A DNA stretch of 64,000 nt from Cryphonectria parasitica EP155 (Eukaryota > Ascomycota > Sordariomycetes > Diaporthales > Cryphonectriaceae): positions 1,409,630 to 1,473,629 of the forward strand of contig NW_024468916.1 in NCBI RefSeq assembly GCF_011745365.1, read 5' to 3'. A program made the position numbers and the translations under genes. Shown here piece by piece: positions 1-10,504 of this stretch (positions are counted from its first letter, which is position 1; each line of letters starts with the position of its first letter). The notes beneath the pieces were generated by a model. The model did no database searches and had not been told where the DNA came from. It worked only from the letters and a program-made list of their open reading frames with translations.

Positions 1-1867
1 TGTCCGATTTGCCAAGTTCGCCAACGAGTCCTCGGCCAAGGCACTTGCCAACCAGATCTCGCTGACCAGCGTCAACGTCGTCAATAATGTGCCAACCGTC
101 GGGCTGGGATCCGTCCACTCGTTGACGGCATTCTTCCACGGTCAAGACCTGCAGAACCTAGCGAACGCTCACGAGAAGGTAGTCTGGGAACTTGCAAGCA
201 TCTTATTCGATCAAGTCTTTGATGCACAGGGACGACCGATTGCTGCAGCTTCAGAAATCGGACAGGTCCGCCGACGAAACCTCTCCAAATTCTGGCAGAA
301 CCTCGTGGAGGAAGCTGCCAACCGCGATGTCGGCATGGCACACACGCCCGAAGACAAGGCGGTCGCGGCGCTGTCGGGCCACCGCATCCCCGACGCTTGC
401 AAGCACCTTCTTGACGGCAAGAACTTCCGGCTCGCGACACTGGTCTCGCTAATTGGCACCAGCGACCAGTTAATGCAGGATATGCGGGATCAGGTCCGGG
501 AGTGGCGCGAATCCAACGTGCTCTCCGAGTTCGCGGACCCGCTCCGCGCCATCTACGAGCTTCTGGGTGGTAACGTCTGTGTTGTGGATGGAAAGAAAGG
601 GGTCATGGAGAACCGGATGGATTCCTTTGTTATCTCTGATAAATTCGGTATGGATTGGAAGCAAGCTTTCGGCCTCCGTCTGTGGTATGCGATCACGACC
701 AACGACGATGTAGTGGAGGCGATACATGGCTTCGAGGAGGATCTCAAGCAAGACAAGGAGAAGTCGCCCAAGCCGTGGTATGCGGAGCAGGGCATCCAGG
801 CTTTGTGGGAGGACCCTGAGCTGGAGAAGAGAGAGGACCTGCTGTGGGGACTTTTGAAGCTGTACGCCAGTGAGGAGACCGACCTCGCCGATGTCCTCCG
901 ACCCGAGAACTCCCAGCTGTCACCCCTGGACTTCCGTCTGTGCTGGCAACTTGGCCAGGCCCTTGTCAACACTGGCAGGGTTGACTTTGGCGGAGACGCC
1001 AACGACAAGGCGGATGCTGCCACCTTGTCTTTTGCCTCGCAGCTCACCAGCGAGGGCAACTGGCTGGAGGCCGTCTTCGTCCTTCTTCACCTGACCAAGT
1101 CAGCCGCTCGCGCCAAGGCCATCCAGGAGCACCTGTCTCGTCACGCGCATTTGATCGGCAGCGAGACGAGCGAGGACTTTGTGACGCTCGCGCAGACCTT
1201 CAAGGTACCGACCACGTGGATCTGGCAGGCCAAGGCGCTCTTCCAGCGCGCAGTCAAGAAGGACCCCAAGTCCGAGGTCATTTACCTCCTCCGCGCAGCA
1301 TCGTACAGCGAGGCGCACAAGACGTTTGTCAAGCAGGTGGCTCCGCTCGCCATCATCGAGCGCGACTACGAAGGCCTATGGGAGATGCTGGCGCAGTTCT
1401 CGAGCGCGGAGGGCTCGATCGCGGACTGGAACCTGGGCGGCAAGATCTACACGGATTTCTTGACTGTCATGCAGCACGTCCAGCGCGGCCACCTGTCAGA
1501 CGTCCCGCAGGGCGCCGTGAAGAGCCTCATGGCTGGTCTCCCCGCCATGCAGGAGAGTGTGCAAGTCCGGGCAGATGCGGATGTGTACGAGGTTGCGGCT
1601 GTGGCGGATATGGCGAACATCTTGGCCAAGGTCGTGGTAGAGCTTTCAAAGACGAAACAGGTGAGTGTTGATACAGTTGGACTCCGCCTGTGTTTTTATC
1701 ATCTTCTTTTGTTTCTTAAGAAATGGACTTGAGGCTAATGTGTTACGGCTTAGGCCCAATTCTCGAAAGTTCTCGGCCTACCGCTGACGGAGGATGCGTA
1801 CCTCAAGTACTCGAACGAGCTGGCGTTCAAGTATTATCAGGATGTTATGGCTGGGGGTGGGAACTGA
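1..1867 (+). CDS. NUP145: Nucleoporin Nup96 (C-terminal half of the Nup98-Nup96 precursor), 5'-partial
   Basis: The reading frame is open from the left edge (first full codon at base 2), so the start and the Nup98/autoprotease part lie outside the window. Exons are 2-1660 and 1754-1867; the intron begins GTGAGT and ends TTAG, and the frame continues to a TGA at 1865-1867, giving about 590 visible residues. The protein is almost entirely alpha-helical and matches the Nup96/Nup145C solenoid, including a stretch with EFADPLRAIYELLGG and the LCWQLGQAL segment. Family knowledge: Nup96 is a scaffold of the Nup84/Nup107-160 Y-complex of the nuclear pore and is released from a Nup98-Nup96 precursor by self-cleavage (S. 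cerevisiae Nup145, A. nidulans SonB). Cleavage cannot be judged here because that site is upstream. It converges on the P450 gene. The yeast symbol is used for orientation only. Confidence 0.88.
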
Positions 1868-2418
1868 GCATCAAGGCAAGAATAGCAGACTGGCATGGGT
1901 GGGACGGGGGGAGAACATGATCAAGGCCACACATCTGAGCATGTGAGAGGCTGGGCGATATCTCAAACGAACCTCCCCCCTTTCATGAGAGGAGCATTGT
2001 AATTGTCGGTGTTGGTTGGTTGTTGTGATACTGGGAGGGAAAAATAGGAAAAAAGCAGAGAGAAGACCGAATGATGAAAAAAGGCCTGGTCAGCTAGCTG
2101 AAAGGACTGACCTGGAACCTGGGAAGGTCAGCACGAATTAGGGAGATTGATGCAGACTGAGAGATAAATGATGGCTCGAGGTCTTGTTAAAACATCATTG
2201 GCACGATGCATCTTGTGCTTGTAGTAGGTAGACTTAGATAGCGCTGATCAAGCTCATGGACCATCAGCCCCAGCCCCTTCAGACCGTTATGGTGCATACA
2301 ACTTGTGAATGATGTGAATGATGGTTTGTTGCATTAAAGAGCGCCCACAATATATGTGACACTGGGCCCTGGCCACAATATTCTTCCCAAGCCCCGCCCT
2401 CCTTCCTCCTTCTTTTCC
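1868..2418. other. Convergent intergenic region, 551 bases
   Basis: This lies between the 3' ends of the Nup96 and P450 genes and should hold both 3' UTRs. It is AT-richer than the flanking exons. I see no coding segment or structured RNA. Confidence 0.6.
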
Positions 2419-4383
2419 TCACGGCACAACCTCAACTCGCTCCCCATTAGCCCCGTCTCTCTGCCTTATCCTCACCTTCACCGACTGCCCAGCAACCGGC
2501 TCCAGGATATGCACAGGCAGTATATAGTCATCCAATTCCGGCACCTTGATTCCCCCTCCGCCGCCGCCACCACCCACGCCTTGGATTTCAAACCTCAGCA
2601 GCACACACGCCACAAAGCCCAAAATCTCACCCGTAGCGAAATGGCGGCCAGGACACAATGTTCTACCACCCCCAAACCCACGAAACGCTGCGGGATGAAC
2701 CGCCGACGACCCCAATGTCGCCTCTGCCTCATCATTTAAGCCGCCCTCCCCCTTCTTCTTCTTCTTCTTCTTCTTCCCCTCCTCCTCCGTGGCATCGTCA
2801 CCGCCCTGCCGCTTCAGCTGTTGCTGCTGCGGCTTGCGAAGCTTGGCCAAGTGCCGCAGGGGCTGAAACTCGGCCGCATCCTCACCCCAGATGGCCCGGT
2901 TCATGTGCATCACTCCCCCCGCAATCTGCACGATCCCACCCCGCTGCAGGAAATACCCTCCTCCCCCTTCTGCACCTCCTTCCCCGACCAGCCCTGCGGC
3001 TGTGACGACCGTGTCCTCCTTCACCAGGCGCGTGGAGAAGTTGTTCGAGCCCAGGCGAAGGGTCTCGCGGTACACAGCCCACAGCGTGGGGCAGTCTCGG
3101 CAGCCGTGGGCGGTGAGGGCGCTGCTGCTTAGCTGGCGTGTGGGTTTCCTGTCGTGAGAGGAGGAGGAGGGCTCCTTGTTGTTCTTGACCACGATGCCGT
3201 CGAGTTCAGAGCGGATGAGTGCCAGAAGCTTTGGGTCGGAGCATACGCGCGCCAGCACCCAGAACGCGACCGTGGCTGTGTTCACGATGGCAGCAAAGAG
3301 GAAGCTTACCTCGGAGCGCGCGACGCCGTCGGCGGAGAAGCCGTGTGCGCGGGCGATGCGGATACGGTTGAGGATGATGGGGGCAGCACCATCACCGTTA
3401 CCGCCAGACTCTTTCAAGGAAGAGGTGGTGGGCTCGTAGTGGCCTGCGTCAATGTACTCCTTGAACGCGGCAGTAAGCATCTCCCGGCCGCGGTAGGCCT
3501 TGCGTGCGACGAATGAGGGAGGCAGGACACCAGCGACCAGTCGACCCAGGCCGTGGTCAAAATCCCAGAAGGCGCGCTCGAGATCCTCCTTGGTAGAGGA
3601 GGTGGACGATGCCGTGGCGAGGGGGTTTCGGCTGCCGTAAAGCACGCGGGAGGTGGCGCGCACGACGAGGCGGCGAGCCCAGGGGAGTAGGTCCTCCTCT
3701 GCCGCTACCTCTGCCGTTGGACCATTGTTTCCTCCCAGGTTCGTGGTGCGGACGTACTCGTCTAACTCGGCGGCGAGTTCCTTAGCGGAGCCCACGGTCA
3801 ACTCGTCCAGTGGCGTGCCCGGTCCCAGGTAGGAAGTAAGCATGGCGTGCAGCTCAGCCAAGACGCCGACCTCGTCTCCATTGCCTCTGCCGCCCTTCTT
3901 CCCTGCTCCTCCTACTCCGCCGCCGCCGCCGCTTATGGGGTCAAGACCACGGCTCACGATGTCAGCGGTGCGGTCATCAAGACCCATAGCCCTCTTCACG
4001 ATACTGGGAAGCAGAGCATTCGACGACAGCTGCGCGACGGGCCTCCGCTGGATGGCGACTGCAAGAGGTGGCGATGTGATGATATAGAGACGGGCAAAGG
4101 GCACGACGAGGGTAAAGGCTGGGAGGTGTGGATGGGCGAGGCCGAGGGTGCGGATATAGTGGCCGCCCTGGAGGGCCATGAGGACGAGGTGGCCTATGAA
4201 AGGGATGGGCAGCGGACAGGAGACGACCTGGGGTTCCCTGGGGTGGACTTTCTGGCGGGCGAGGTGGATGAGGACCGGGTAGAGGCTAAGGGCGGCCAAG
4301 AGGAAGACGGTTGTGACAATGTTGGAGGGAAGCCACGCCCATGCTCTCGCCCATGCCCTTGCCCAGAGGCCGCTGAGCTCCAT
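2419..4383 (-). CDS. Cytochrome P450, CYP7/CYP8-like, with a low-complexity insert
   Basis: A single exon codes for 654 residues. The order of signatures is that of a microsomal P450: an N-terminal membrane anchor (about residues 20-42), a K-helix ExxR at E440-R443 (YRETLR), an FxPxR segment at F506-R510 (FQPLR), and the haem-binding loop FGGGRTLCPG with the axial cysteine C577. The I-helix reads AAIVNTATV near 364-372, so the usual A/G-G-x-D/E-T acid/Thr pair is replaced by Asn-Thr, as in CYP7/CYP8 enzymes. It is longer than the usual 500-530 residues because of Gly-rich (150-165), Ser-rich (405-422) and Lys-rich (537-544) insertions. The Lys tract is written by a CTT microsatellite. The family oxidises sterols or prostanoids in animals, while fungal relatives are mostly of unknown substrate, so I do not assign one. 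No biosynthetic neighbours are seen. Confidence 0.88.
   Translation of the reverse strand: MELSGLWARAWARAWAWLPSNIVTTVFLLAALSLYPVLIHLARQKVHPREPQVVSCPLPIPFIGHLVLMALQGGHYIRTLGLAHPHLPAFTLVVPFARLYIITSPPLAVAIQRRPVAQLSSNALLPSIVKRAMGLDDRTADIVSRGLDPISGGGGGVGGAGKKGGRGNGDEVGVLAELHAMLTSYLGPGTPLDELTVGSAKELAAELDEYVRTTNLGGNNGPTAEVAAEEDLLPWARRLVVRATSRVLYGSRNPLATASSTSSTKEDLERAFWDFDHGLGRLVAGVLPPSFVARKAYRGREMLTAAFKEYIDAGHYEPTTSSLKESGGNGDGAAPIILNRIRIARAHGFSADGVARSEVSFLFAAIVNTATVAFWVLARVCSDPKLLALIRSELDGIVVKNNKEPSSSSHDRKPTRQLSSSALTAHGCRDCPTLWAVYRETLRLGSNNFSTRLVKEDTVVTAAGLVGEGGAEGGGGYFLQRGGIVQIAGGVMHMNRAIWGEDAAEFQPLRHLAKLRKPQQQQLKRQGGDDATEEEGKKKKKKKKGEGGLNDEAEATLGSSAVHPAAFRGFGGGRTLCPGRHFATGEILGFVACVLLRFEIQGVGGGGGGGGIKVPELDDYILPVHILEPVAGQSVKVRIRQRDGANGERVEVVP
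2752..2776. repeat. (CTT)n microsatellite inside the P450 coding region
   Basis: About eight CTT units on the plus strand are read on the minus strand as a run of eight lysines just upstream of the haem-binding loop. Length changes in multiples of three would stay in frame. Confidence 0.9.
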
Positions 4384-4974
4384 GATGGGCGGGGAGGGGA
4401 AGGGGCGAGGGGAGTAATAGAGTTATACTGTTTACGTGGCTGGCATCGAGTGTGCGTGTGTTTGAAGATATATATATATATATGTATATGTGGAGAAAAT
4501 AAGCGGGAGAAGAGGTAAAAAAGATAACTAAGTAAAAACTCGCCATGTGGAAGAAGGATGGATCTAATTCATCTACCAAGTATGCATGTTCGTCTGGATT
4601 GAGAAAAAGCGGATACGGCGGCAAGCCACAAATTATATACGGTGAATTAATTAGTCTGTTTTTATTTACAGCCACACATATTGGCCGATTATATTTTGCC
4701 GAGGTAGGAAGCAAGATGGCGAGCTTAAAAGGGCAATTGAGGATGTCTCGAGAGCCAGCAACACTTAGAAAACAAATCATGGCAGGTAAATTATGGTATT
4801 TTCATATTTCCAATTTGGCTAATGCAATCTTGACCATGTCCCAATCTGTCCACATCGATTCGATCCCACCATCATCATGGTGGCATTTGTCCTGCATTCT
4901 CCCTGAATTCATTTCGTTCTCAAGATTGTTGTTAGTGGTATTGGTCCACACTCCCTACCTGCACATGCCTTCCG
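4384..4974. other. Intergenic region between fbp1 (3' end) and the P450 (5' end)
   Basis: Both flanking genes are on the minus strand, so this holds the fbp1 3' UTR and the P450 promoter. A TA repeat (4468-4483) lies about 85 bases upstream of the P450 start codon. No coding segment was found. Confidence 0.6.
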
Positions 4975-5230
4975 TTACTTGTGGAATTTCTTGACCTTCT
5001 CGCATTCATCCCAGCTGCCCATAAAGATTCCTGACCTGTCATGAATATCTCTGCAGTGACACATCAGTAACAGTCCGAAAGTATGAAAACAAAGCAGCCC
5101 AAGGGCAGGGCAGAACACTTACTCTGGGACAACGTCGAGCATCCTCTCCATCTTGCTGTTGAGAGCCTGTCCGCCAGCTATATCTCACTGTCAGCCATTA
5201 TTGGTACCCCTCACCCCTTCACCGACACAC

Positions 5231-5272
<42 letters not shown>

Positions 5273-6347
5273 GGTCACCACCACGAATACGTACCGTTCT
5301 CAAACACCATAGCCATGGGCGCACACTCGTACAGGATTCGCAGCTTGCCCTTGGGGCTCTTCTTGTCGGCAGGGTAGGCGAAGATACCACCGTACAGCAG
5401 TGTGCGGTATGCATCGGCCACCATGGACCCGATGTACCGTGCGCTGTAGGGCTTGCCCTTGCCGTCATCGCCCTGCGGCAGCTTGAGCGAGTTGAAGTAG
5501 TCTTTGACGTTGTCCTCCCAGTACAGCGAGTTGCCCTCGTTGACCGAGTAGATGGCCCGCGACTTGGGCAGCCTCATGTCTGGATGGGTCAGGATGAACT
5601 CGCCTACGCCGTTATCCAGCGTGAAGCCGTTAACGCTGCCGCCTTTCATCGTGATGACGAGCTGGGCCGAGGCACCGTACATGGTAAACCCGGCCGCCAC
5701 CAGCTCGGTGCCGGGCTTGAGGATGTCCTCCTTAGTACCCGTCGATCCTTCGGCCAGCTTGTGGATAGCGAAGATGGTGCCGACCGACACGCCGGCGTCT
5801 AAGTTGGACGAGCCGTCAATTGGGTCGCACGCCACCGCATACCTGGCCTGCTTGTTCTCCTTGAAGAAGATGATATTCTCCTCCTCTTCTGAGACCAGCA
5901 GGGCACATTTGCCCGAGGATCGCATCGCGGCGATGAAGAGGTCGTTGGAGATGACATCGAGCTTCTTCTGCTCGTCGCCCGTCGTGTTGGAGGACCCGGC
6001 CAGGCCGGTGAGGTTGACAAGTGTTGCCCGTCGAATGTAGTAGGCGATTGACTTGAAGGAGAACTGCAGGGCATGGCAGAGAAGTCTAGAGTAGGAGGAA
6101 TAATTGGTGGCGGTGATGGTCAGTCTTTTGTCTCTCTCTCTCTCTCTTTCCTGTCTGGCTCTGGGCCCTAGAACCCGACGACGACGATGACAACAACAAC
6201 AATAATAGCTACTACTTACGTGAAGTCTCCTGTTGCCTCCTTGACCTTTACTTGCTCTTCCGTCAAGAACCTAGTAAGGGTCACAATGTTGGTGTTGATG
6301 GCCTCCACATCGGCGCCGTCCCCATTCGAGTGTACCGCGGTAGACAT
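4975..6347 (-). CDS. fbp1: Fructose-1,6-bisphosphatase (gluconeogenesis)
   Basis: Exons in transcript order are 6347-6220, 6085-5295, 5177-5123 and 5050-4975, joining to 349 residues (1050 bases with stop). All introns have GTAAGT or GTACGT donors and AG acceptors. The product hydrolyses fructose-1,6-bisphosphate to fructose-6-phosphate, the committed cytosolic step of gluconeogenesis. The metal and phosphate binding signature DPIDGSSNLD is at about residues 130-139, and the C-terminal region has the family's ENAGGQALNSKMERMLDVVPE-type block, completed by splicing of the two small last exons. The length fits the usual 330-350. Intron 1 (6086-6219) holds GA tracts on the sense strand and intron 2 (5178-5294) a long GT repeat. 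It is transcribed divergently from pex11. Glucose repression is expected for the family, but only candidate sites are visible. Confidence 0.95.
5225..5270. repeat. (CA)n microsatellite in fbp1 intron 2
   Basis: An almost perfect CA tract on the plus strand (GT on the fbp1 sense strand) with one CG interruption near the left end. It lies wholly inside the intron between exons 2 and 3. Confidence 0.95.
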
Positions 6348-7033
6348 GGTCTCGGCTGTCAGATCTTCAAGCCGTCTTCACGACGAGATGGATATATATG
6401 GTTGAGAGAAAATGGTCCGGAAAAACTTCCTGATGAATGGAAGAATCTCAGGATGATCAGGTCAAGTATTTGAAAAGCAGAGAATCAAGTAGATGATGGC
6501 AGGATTGTCAGCACGTGAGGAGGGACACGAGACAATCTCTTGTAGAGATGACGAGGTTGGTAGGAGTTGTGAAGGTGGAGTGGTTGTAAGTTTAGGGCAG
6601 CTTGGGGGAGGGGGCAAGCAGCTATAATTGGTATATGGAGGAAGGTTAGATTTGAAAAGAGGAAAGAGATAAGAGAGGATGAGAAGAAAGAACAGAAGAT
6701 TAGAAAGAAGGAGAAAGAGACCAGTATACTTCCCAGGAAGGAACTCACGAGAATTCAACGGCAGGCACCCGGTTCAAGATTCTTCAGCTTCAAATCAGTC
6801 ACTATTAGATCATTGCCGCGAGTTCGTGGAAACTTAATTGCCGATCCGGTCCATCCCCTTCCTTGTATCATAGCACTATTATTCAATGCCTAATGCCTGA
6901 TGCCCCTCTCTCTGTCCCTCTCTCCCAATTCCAGATCCTCGAGACATGTGCGAGAGCAACTGTTGAGCGTGCAGCGATCAGTTGTCGCATGCTCGGCAGA
7001 ATGACGGCTACGGTGACGTCCTACTGGATCCGG

Positions 7034-7039
7034 CCGAGG
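7034..7039 (-). promoter_or_regulatory. CCTCGG hexamer, candidate FarA/FarB site
   Basis: Reads CCGAGG on the plus strand, CCTCGG on the minus. In Aspergillus this core is bound by the fatty-acid regulators FarA and FarB upstream of peroxisomal genes. A hexamer occurs by chance about 0.8 times in this interval counting both strands, so the support is weak. Confidence 0.2.
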
Positions 7040-7164
7040 GGAACCGTGAGCAGGGGGGAGCCCCTCTTTCCTCCCTCCCCTCTCCCCCGCAGGAGCTCAT
7101 CAGTGGAGCACGGCCTGGTAGCACTGGGTACATGAAGCCGTAGTTAGCACTAACAGGGTGACCC

Positions 7165-7174
7165 GCCCCGGGGC
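7165..7174. promoter_or_regulatory. Ten-base palindrome GCCCCGGGGC, candidate CreA/CRE1 site
   Basis: The palindrome contains CCGGGG on both strands, which fits the SYGGRG consensus of the fungal carbon catabolite repressor CreA/CRE1. It lies in the shared fbp1/pex11 promoter. The consensus is degenerate, so this is only a candidate. Confidence 0.2.
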
Positions 7175-7560
7175 AGCTCAGCTGCTGGATAGGGGGAGGT
7201 GTGATGAGGGGAATCAGCGGGGGTCAAGACTGCTACAGGGGTAGGTCGTCTTCTTTACTTTACCGTACTACGGCATCATGATACAAGAGAATAAACCGGA
7301 ACCACTTCTTGAAAGAAGTTGTCCATCCATCGCCATCGGATTTCCCACCACCCAGATTGCCAGTATCCAGTTCCAGGATCCACCTGAAGAAGAAGGGTGC
7401 ATGATTGGTGAAAATGAACAAATCCGAAAGAAGTGCTGTGCCTTGAGAAACCCACTAAATACTCCAGCTCTCAGGGTTAGGGTATTCAATCTGTGCCAGG
7501 ATCTCATCTGTATGACATGTGTGGTCAATCACCGAGTATGACCCCAGACTTTGACTTTGA

Positions 7561-7566
7561 CCGAGG
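7561..7566 (-). promoter_or_regulatory. CCTCGG hexamer, candidate FarA/FarB site, 365 bases upstream of pex11
   Basis: A second CCGAGG/CCTCGG core in the same interval, closer to pex11, whose orthologues are fatty-acid inducible. The motif matches by sequence only. Confidence 0.22.
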
Positions 7567-7930
7567 CACATGTCAGAGGTCCACCACACCTTCACAGCAA
7601 CGCCGGGGAAGTGGCAGAGAGTCACTCACCAAAAAGTTCCCTTTCCTTCTGCTGTTTATCTTGAAGTGTGTCACATGATATTCCGCTGTCAAATTTTCTT
7701 CTGATCGAGGTTCAAGTCAGACTCATTCTCGATACACTATTGACCTGTCTGTCTGCTACCACTCAATTCTGCTTTGTTCTTGCTGTTGACGATCTTAGCT
7801 AAACCTCTCAAATCCGGCAGACCGCGATCCTCGTCCTCCACGAGCACTCTTCCCTCGAGACCCAAACTTCTCGACCAAAGTGCCAAATAATCTGTTTCTC
7901 GACCGATAATAAAAACCATAACCGCCCAAT

Positions 7931-8746
7931 ATGGTCGCCGACGCCCTCATCTACCACCCCTCGGTGGCGCACTACCTGCGCTTCGTCGCCACTACCGTCG
8001 GCCGCGACAAGGTCCTCCGCGTCCTGCAGTACTTTGCCCGCTTCTACGCCTGGTACCTCTACCGCACCAACGGCTCCCCCGCCGAGGTGGCCCCCTGGGA
8101 TGCCATGAAGAAGCAGTTCGGCCTCGCCCGCAAGATCATGCGCGCCGGCAAGAACGTCGAGCACTTCAAGGCCGCCGCCGTCGCCGCCGATGCCAAGGCC
8201 GGCACCATGGACCCCGTTCTGCGCTACGCCGCCGTCGGGAGGCAGCTGGGCTACGCGGGCTACCTCACCCTCGACTTGGCCACCCTGCTTGACGCGACCG
8301 GCATCCGCCGCAGCGAGTCCGCCAAGAGCCTGCAGCGCGAGGCCTTCCGCTTCTGGGCTATGGGCTTAATGTGCTCTGTGGCTGCGCAAGTGTATACACT
8401 CTACCAGCTGAGGGTGCGGGATGCCAAGGTGGATAGGAAGGAGGGCGAGGGCGTGGTGGAAAGCAAGAGGATAGCCATGTGAGTTTGATTTCTCTTCTTT
8501 TGGCCTTGGTTCTGGGGTTTCAAGAAGGTACAGACATAAGCGAGAGAAAGATGTAACGGCTAACAACATATGCTTCGTTTTAGTGAGCGCTCCGCCAGCC
8601 AGCTGCAGCTGCTGTCCGACCTCTGCGACCTGACTGTGCCTTACTCCGCCCTTGGTTGGGTTGCTTTGGACGATGGCATCGTCGGTCTTGCCGGAACCGT
8701 CAGCAGTTTGATCGGCTTGTACAACCAGTGGAAGAAGACGGCCTGA
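7931..8746 (+). CDS. pex11: Peroxisomal membrane protein Pex11 (peroxisome proliferation)
   Basis: Exons 7931-8478 and 8584-8746 join through codon AT|T to give 236 residues. The intron starts GTGAGT and ends TTTTAG. Without splicing the frame would stop right after the donor, losing the conserved C-terminal hydrophobic segment. The Pex11 pattern is clear: an N-terminal amphipathic region with GRDKVLRVLQYFARFYAWYL, the central block RQLGYAGYLTLDLATLLDATG, and a C-terminal segment (ALDDGIVGLAGTVSSLIGLY) close to the end. Pex11 binds and elongates the peroxisomal membrane before fission by dynamin-related proteins. Length matches other ascomycete Pex11 proteins. It shares its upstream region with fbp1, which suggests, but does not show, joint control on fatty acids. 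Confidence 0.94.
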
Positions 8747-9295
8747 AATCCTTACTTCCCCCTTTAAGAAGAAGAGGTGTTTGGTCTTTGTTGATGAGGA
8801 GTGACGGTGGATCAAAACTAGGAGGATTTTTTGCTTGTAGCGTCTGATGAGAGAAGTCTCTTTTTCACCTTTCCATTCTTTCTCTCATTTAATTGATACG
8901 GCCACGATCACTCCAGTGCGGCTTCGCAGCTTTTTTTTTTTTCCCGGTCTGGTTTTTGTTATCTGTACGATTCTGGGCATGTATGTTGGATGACGAGCTT
9001 TTCTTAATGGGAGTCGATTTTGTTCATAATACCTGTAGCTGTAGATCGCAAGATTGCGAGGAAAGCGGAACGTGTGTGTCCGAGAATGGCATGGACTCTG
9101 GATACCATTTATCTACGTGTATCGTGTAGACTCTTCCATCGAGTGTGCGCGTGTGATATTATCCATTTTATTTCTCTTGCTCCTCTATCGCCGAATCTTC
9201 CTGTGGCCCATATTGGTGCAGTCTTTTTTAGTAATTTGTTCTTGAGCTTACTGCTTTGCACAATAGCAACTTGCTGCTAGACAAAAAATTCTCCT
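8747..9295. other. Convergent intergenic region pex11 / ind1
   Basis: Holds the two 3' UTRs and a T12 run near 8931-8942. No coding segment or RNA gene was recognised. Confidence 0.6.
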
Positions 9296-10504
9296 CTATA
9301 ACCCAATCTTCTCTCTCACATCCCTCGCGATCCTCATAAACGTCTCTGCCCTCTCCGACCCCGGCTCCGCCACCACCGTTGGCTTTCCCTCTTGCGCCTG
9401 GCTGCCAATGTTCTGGTGCAACGGAATGTCTCCGAGAAACGCAATGTCCTGCTCCGCGCAGACTTTCCGCACGCCCTCGCCGGATCCGAAAATGTGGTGC
9501 CGCCCGCCGCAGTCGGGGCAGGTGAAGAGCGACATATTGTTGACGAGACCGAGGAGGGGGACGTTGACTTTTTTGAACATGTTGATACCCTTGATGGCAT
9601 CCTTGACGGAGAGGGTGTGGGGGGTTGTGATTATCACCGAGCCTGTGAGGAAAGGTGGTCAGAGTGGTGGATTGAGATGAGTGAGGCGAGCGAAAGAAGA
9701 GATCGAAGAAGATGTAATATGCTCTTACCATCCAAGACGATCTGCTGTGTGATGCTCAGCTGCGTATCACCCGTACCAGGAGGCAGATCGAGCACAAGGA
9801 TATCGAGACCGCCCCAGTCGACCTCGTGAAGGAGCTGCTGCAGCGCCTTCATGACCATCATGCCACGCCACACCACGGGCGCCTCTTCGCCTACCAAATA
9901 CCCCATCGACATGGTCTTGACACCATAATTTGACAGCGGTAGTAATTGATTATCTAGATTATACGAAAAGATCAGCCATGAATTTCGAAGGGTCATCAGT
10001 CTTTGTCACCCCCCCCCCCCCTCTCTCTCTCTTTCCCGCACATATACATCCTTCTCTCCGATCTTCAGAACTCCTCACAGGGGAGGCATGATGAGGACAT
10101 CGGACGACATACTCTGCGATAGCCTGGGTTCCTCATTCAGGTTGAACAGCGTAGGGACTGATGGTCCAAAAATGTCCGTGTCCAAGATCCCGGACCTGTG
10201 GCCTAGCCTGGCGAAGGCGAGGGCGAGGTTCGCAGCCACAGTGCTCTTGCCAACGCCGCCCTTGGCCGAGGACACGGCGATTACCTTGGCCACATCTTTG
10301 ATCCTGCGGCGCTCGGGGAGGCCACGCTGCATCCTTGGGATGGAGCCGGTGCGCGGGAGGCCCTGAGAGTGGTGTTTGTATGTGTTAGTATTAGTTTTGT
10401 TCTTGTTTGATTTTCTGGATTATGATGAGGTGGAATCTTACAAGAGGGTTTTCATGTTGCAAGGACCGGAGATTATGAAAGAGCCGGCGAGATGTGGTTG
10501 CCAT
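9296..10504 (-). CDS. ind1: Mitochondrial iron-sulfur scaffold ATPase Ind1 (NUBPL), complex I assembly
   Basis: Exons in transcript order are 10504-10442, 10362-10113, 9953-9729 and 9642-9296, giving 294 residues with all phases consistent. This is a Mrp/Nbp35-family P-loop NTPase. The deviant Walker A KGGVGKST is at about 55-62, followed by DTDIFGPSVPTLF and the PPGTGD motif. The conserved CPDC pair is at C221 and C224. The Arg/Ser-rich first exon (MATTSRRLFHNLRSL) looks like a mitochondrial targeting sequence, separating it from cytosolic Nbp35 and Cfd1. Ind1 carries a labile 4Fe-4S cluster and serves assembly of respiratory complex I; it is present in complex I-containing fungi and missing from S. 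cerevisiae. Intron 2 (9954-10112) contains a 13-C run. It is divergent from bfr2. Confidence 0.92.
10009..10034. repeat. C13 plus CT tract in ind1 intron 2
   Basis: A run of 13 C followed by alternating CT on the plus strand, inside the intron between ind1 exons 2 and 3 (G-rich on the sense strand). Confidence 0.9.

Larger units (their letters stand above)
6348..7930. other. Divergent promoter region fbp1 / pex11, 1583 bases
   Basis: This separates the start codons of fbp1 (minus) and pex11 (plus). Near fbp1 (about 6640-6730) the plus strand is purine-rich, so the sense strand is a C/T-rich leader as is common in fungal promoters. A GC-rich palindrome lies at 7165-7174 and CCGAGG hexamers at 7034 and 7561. 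I see no conserved coding sequence. Confidence 0.6.
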
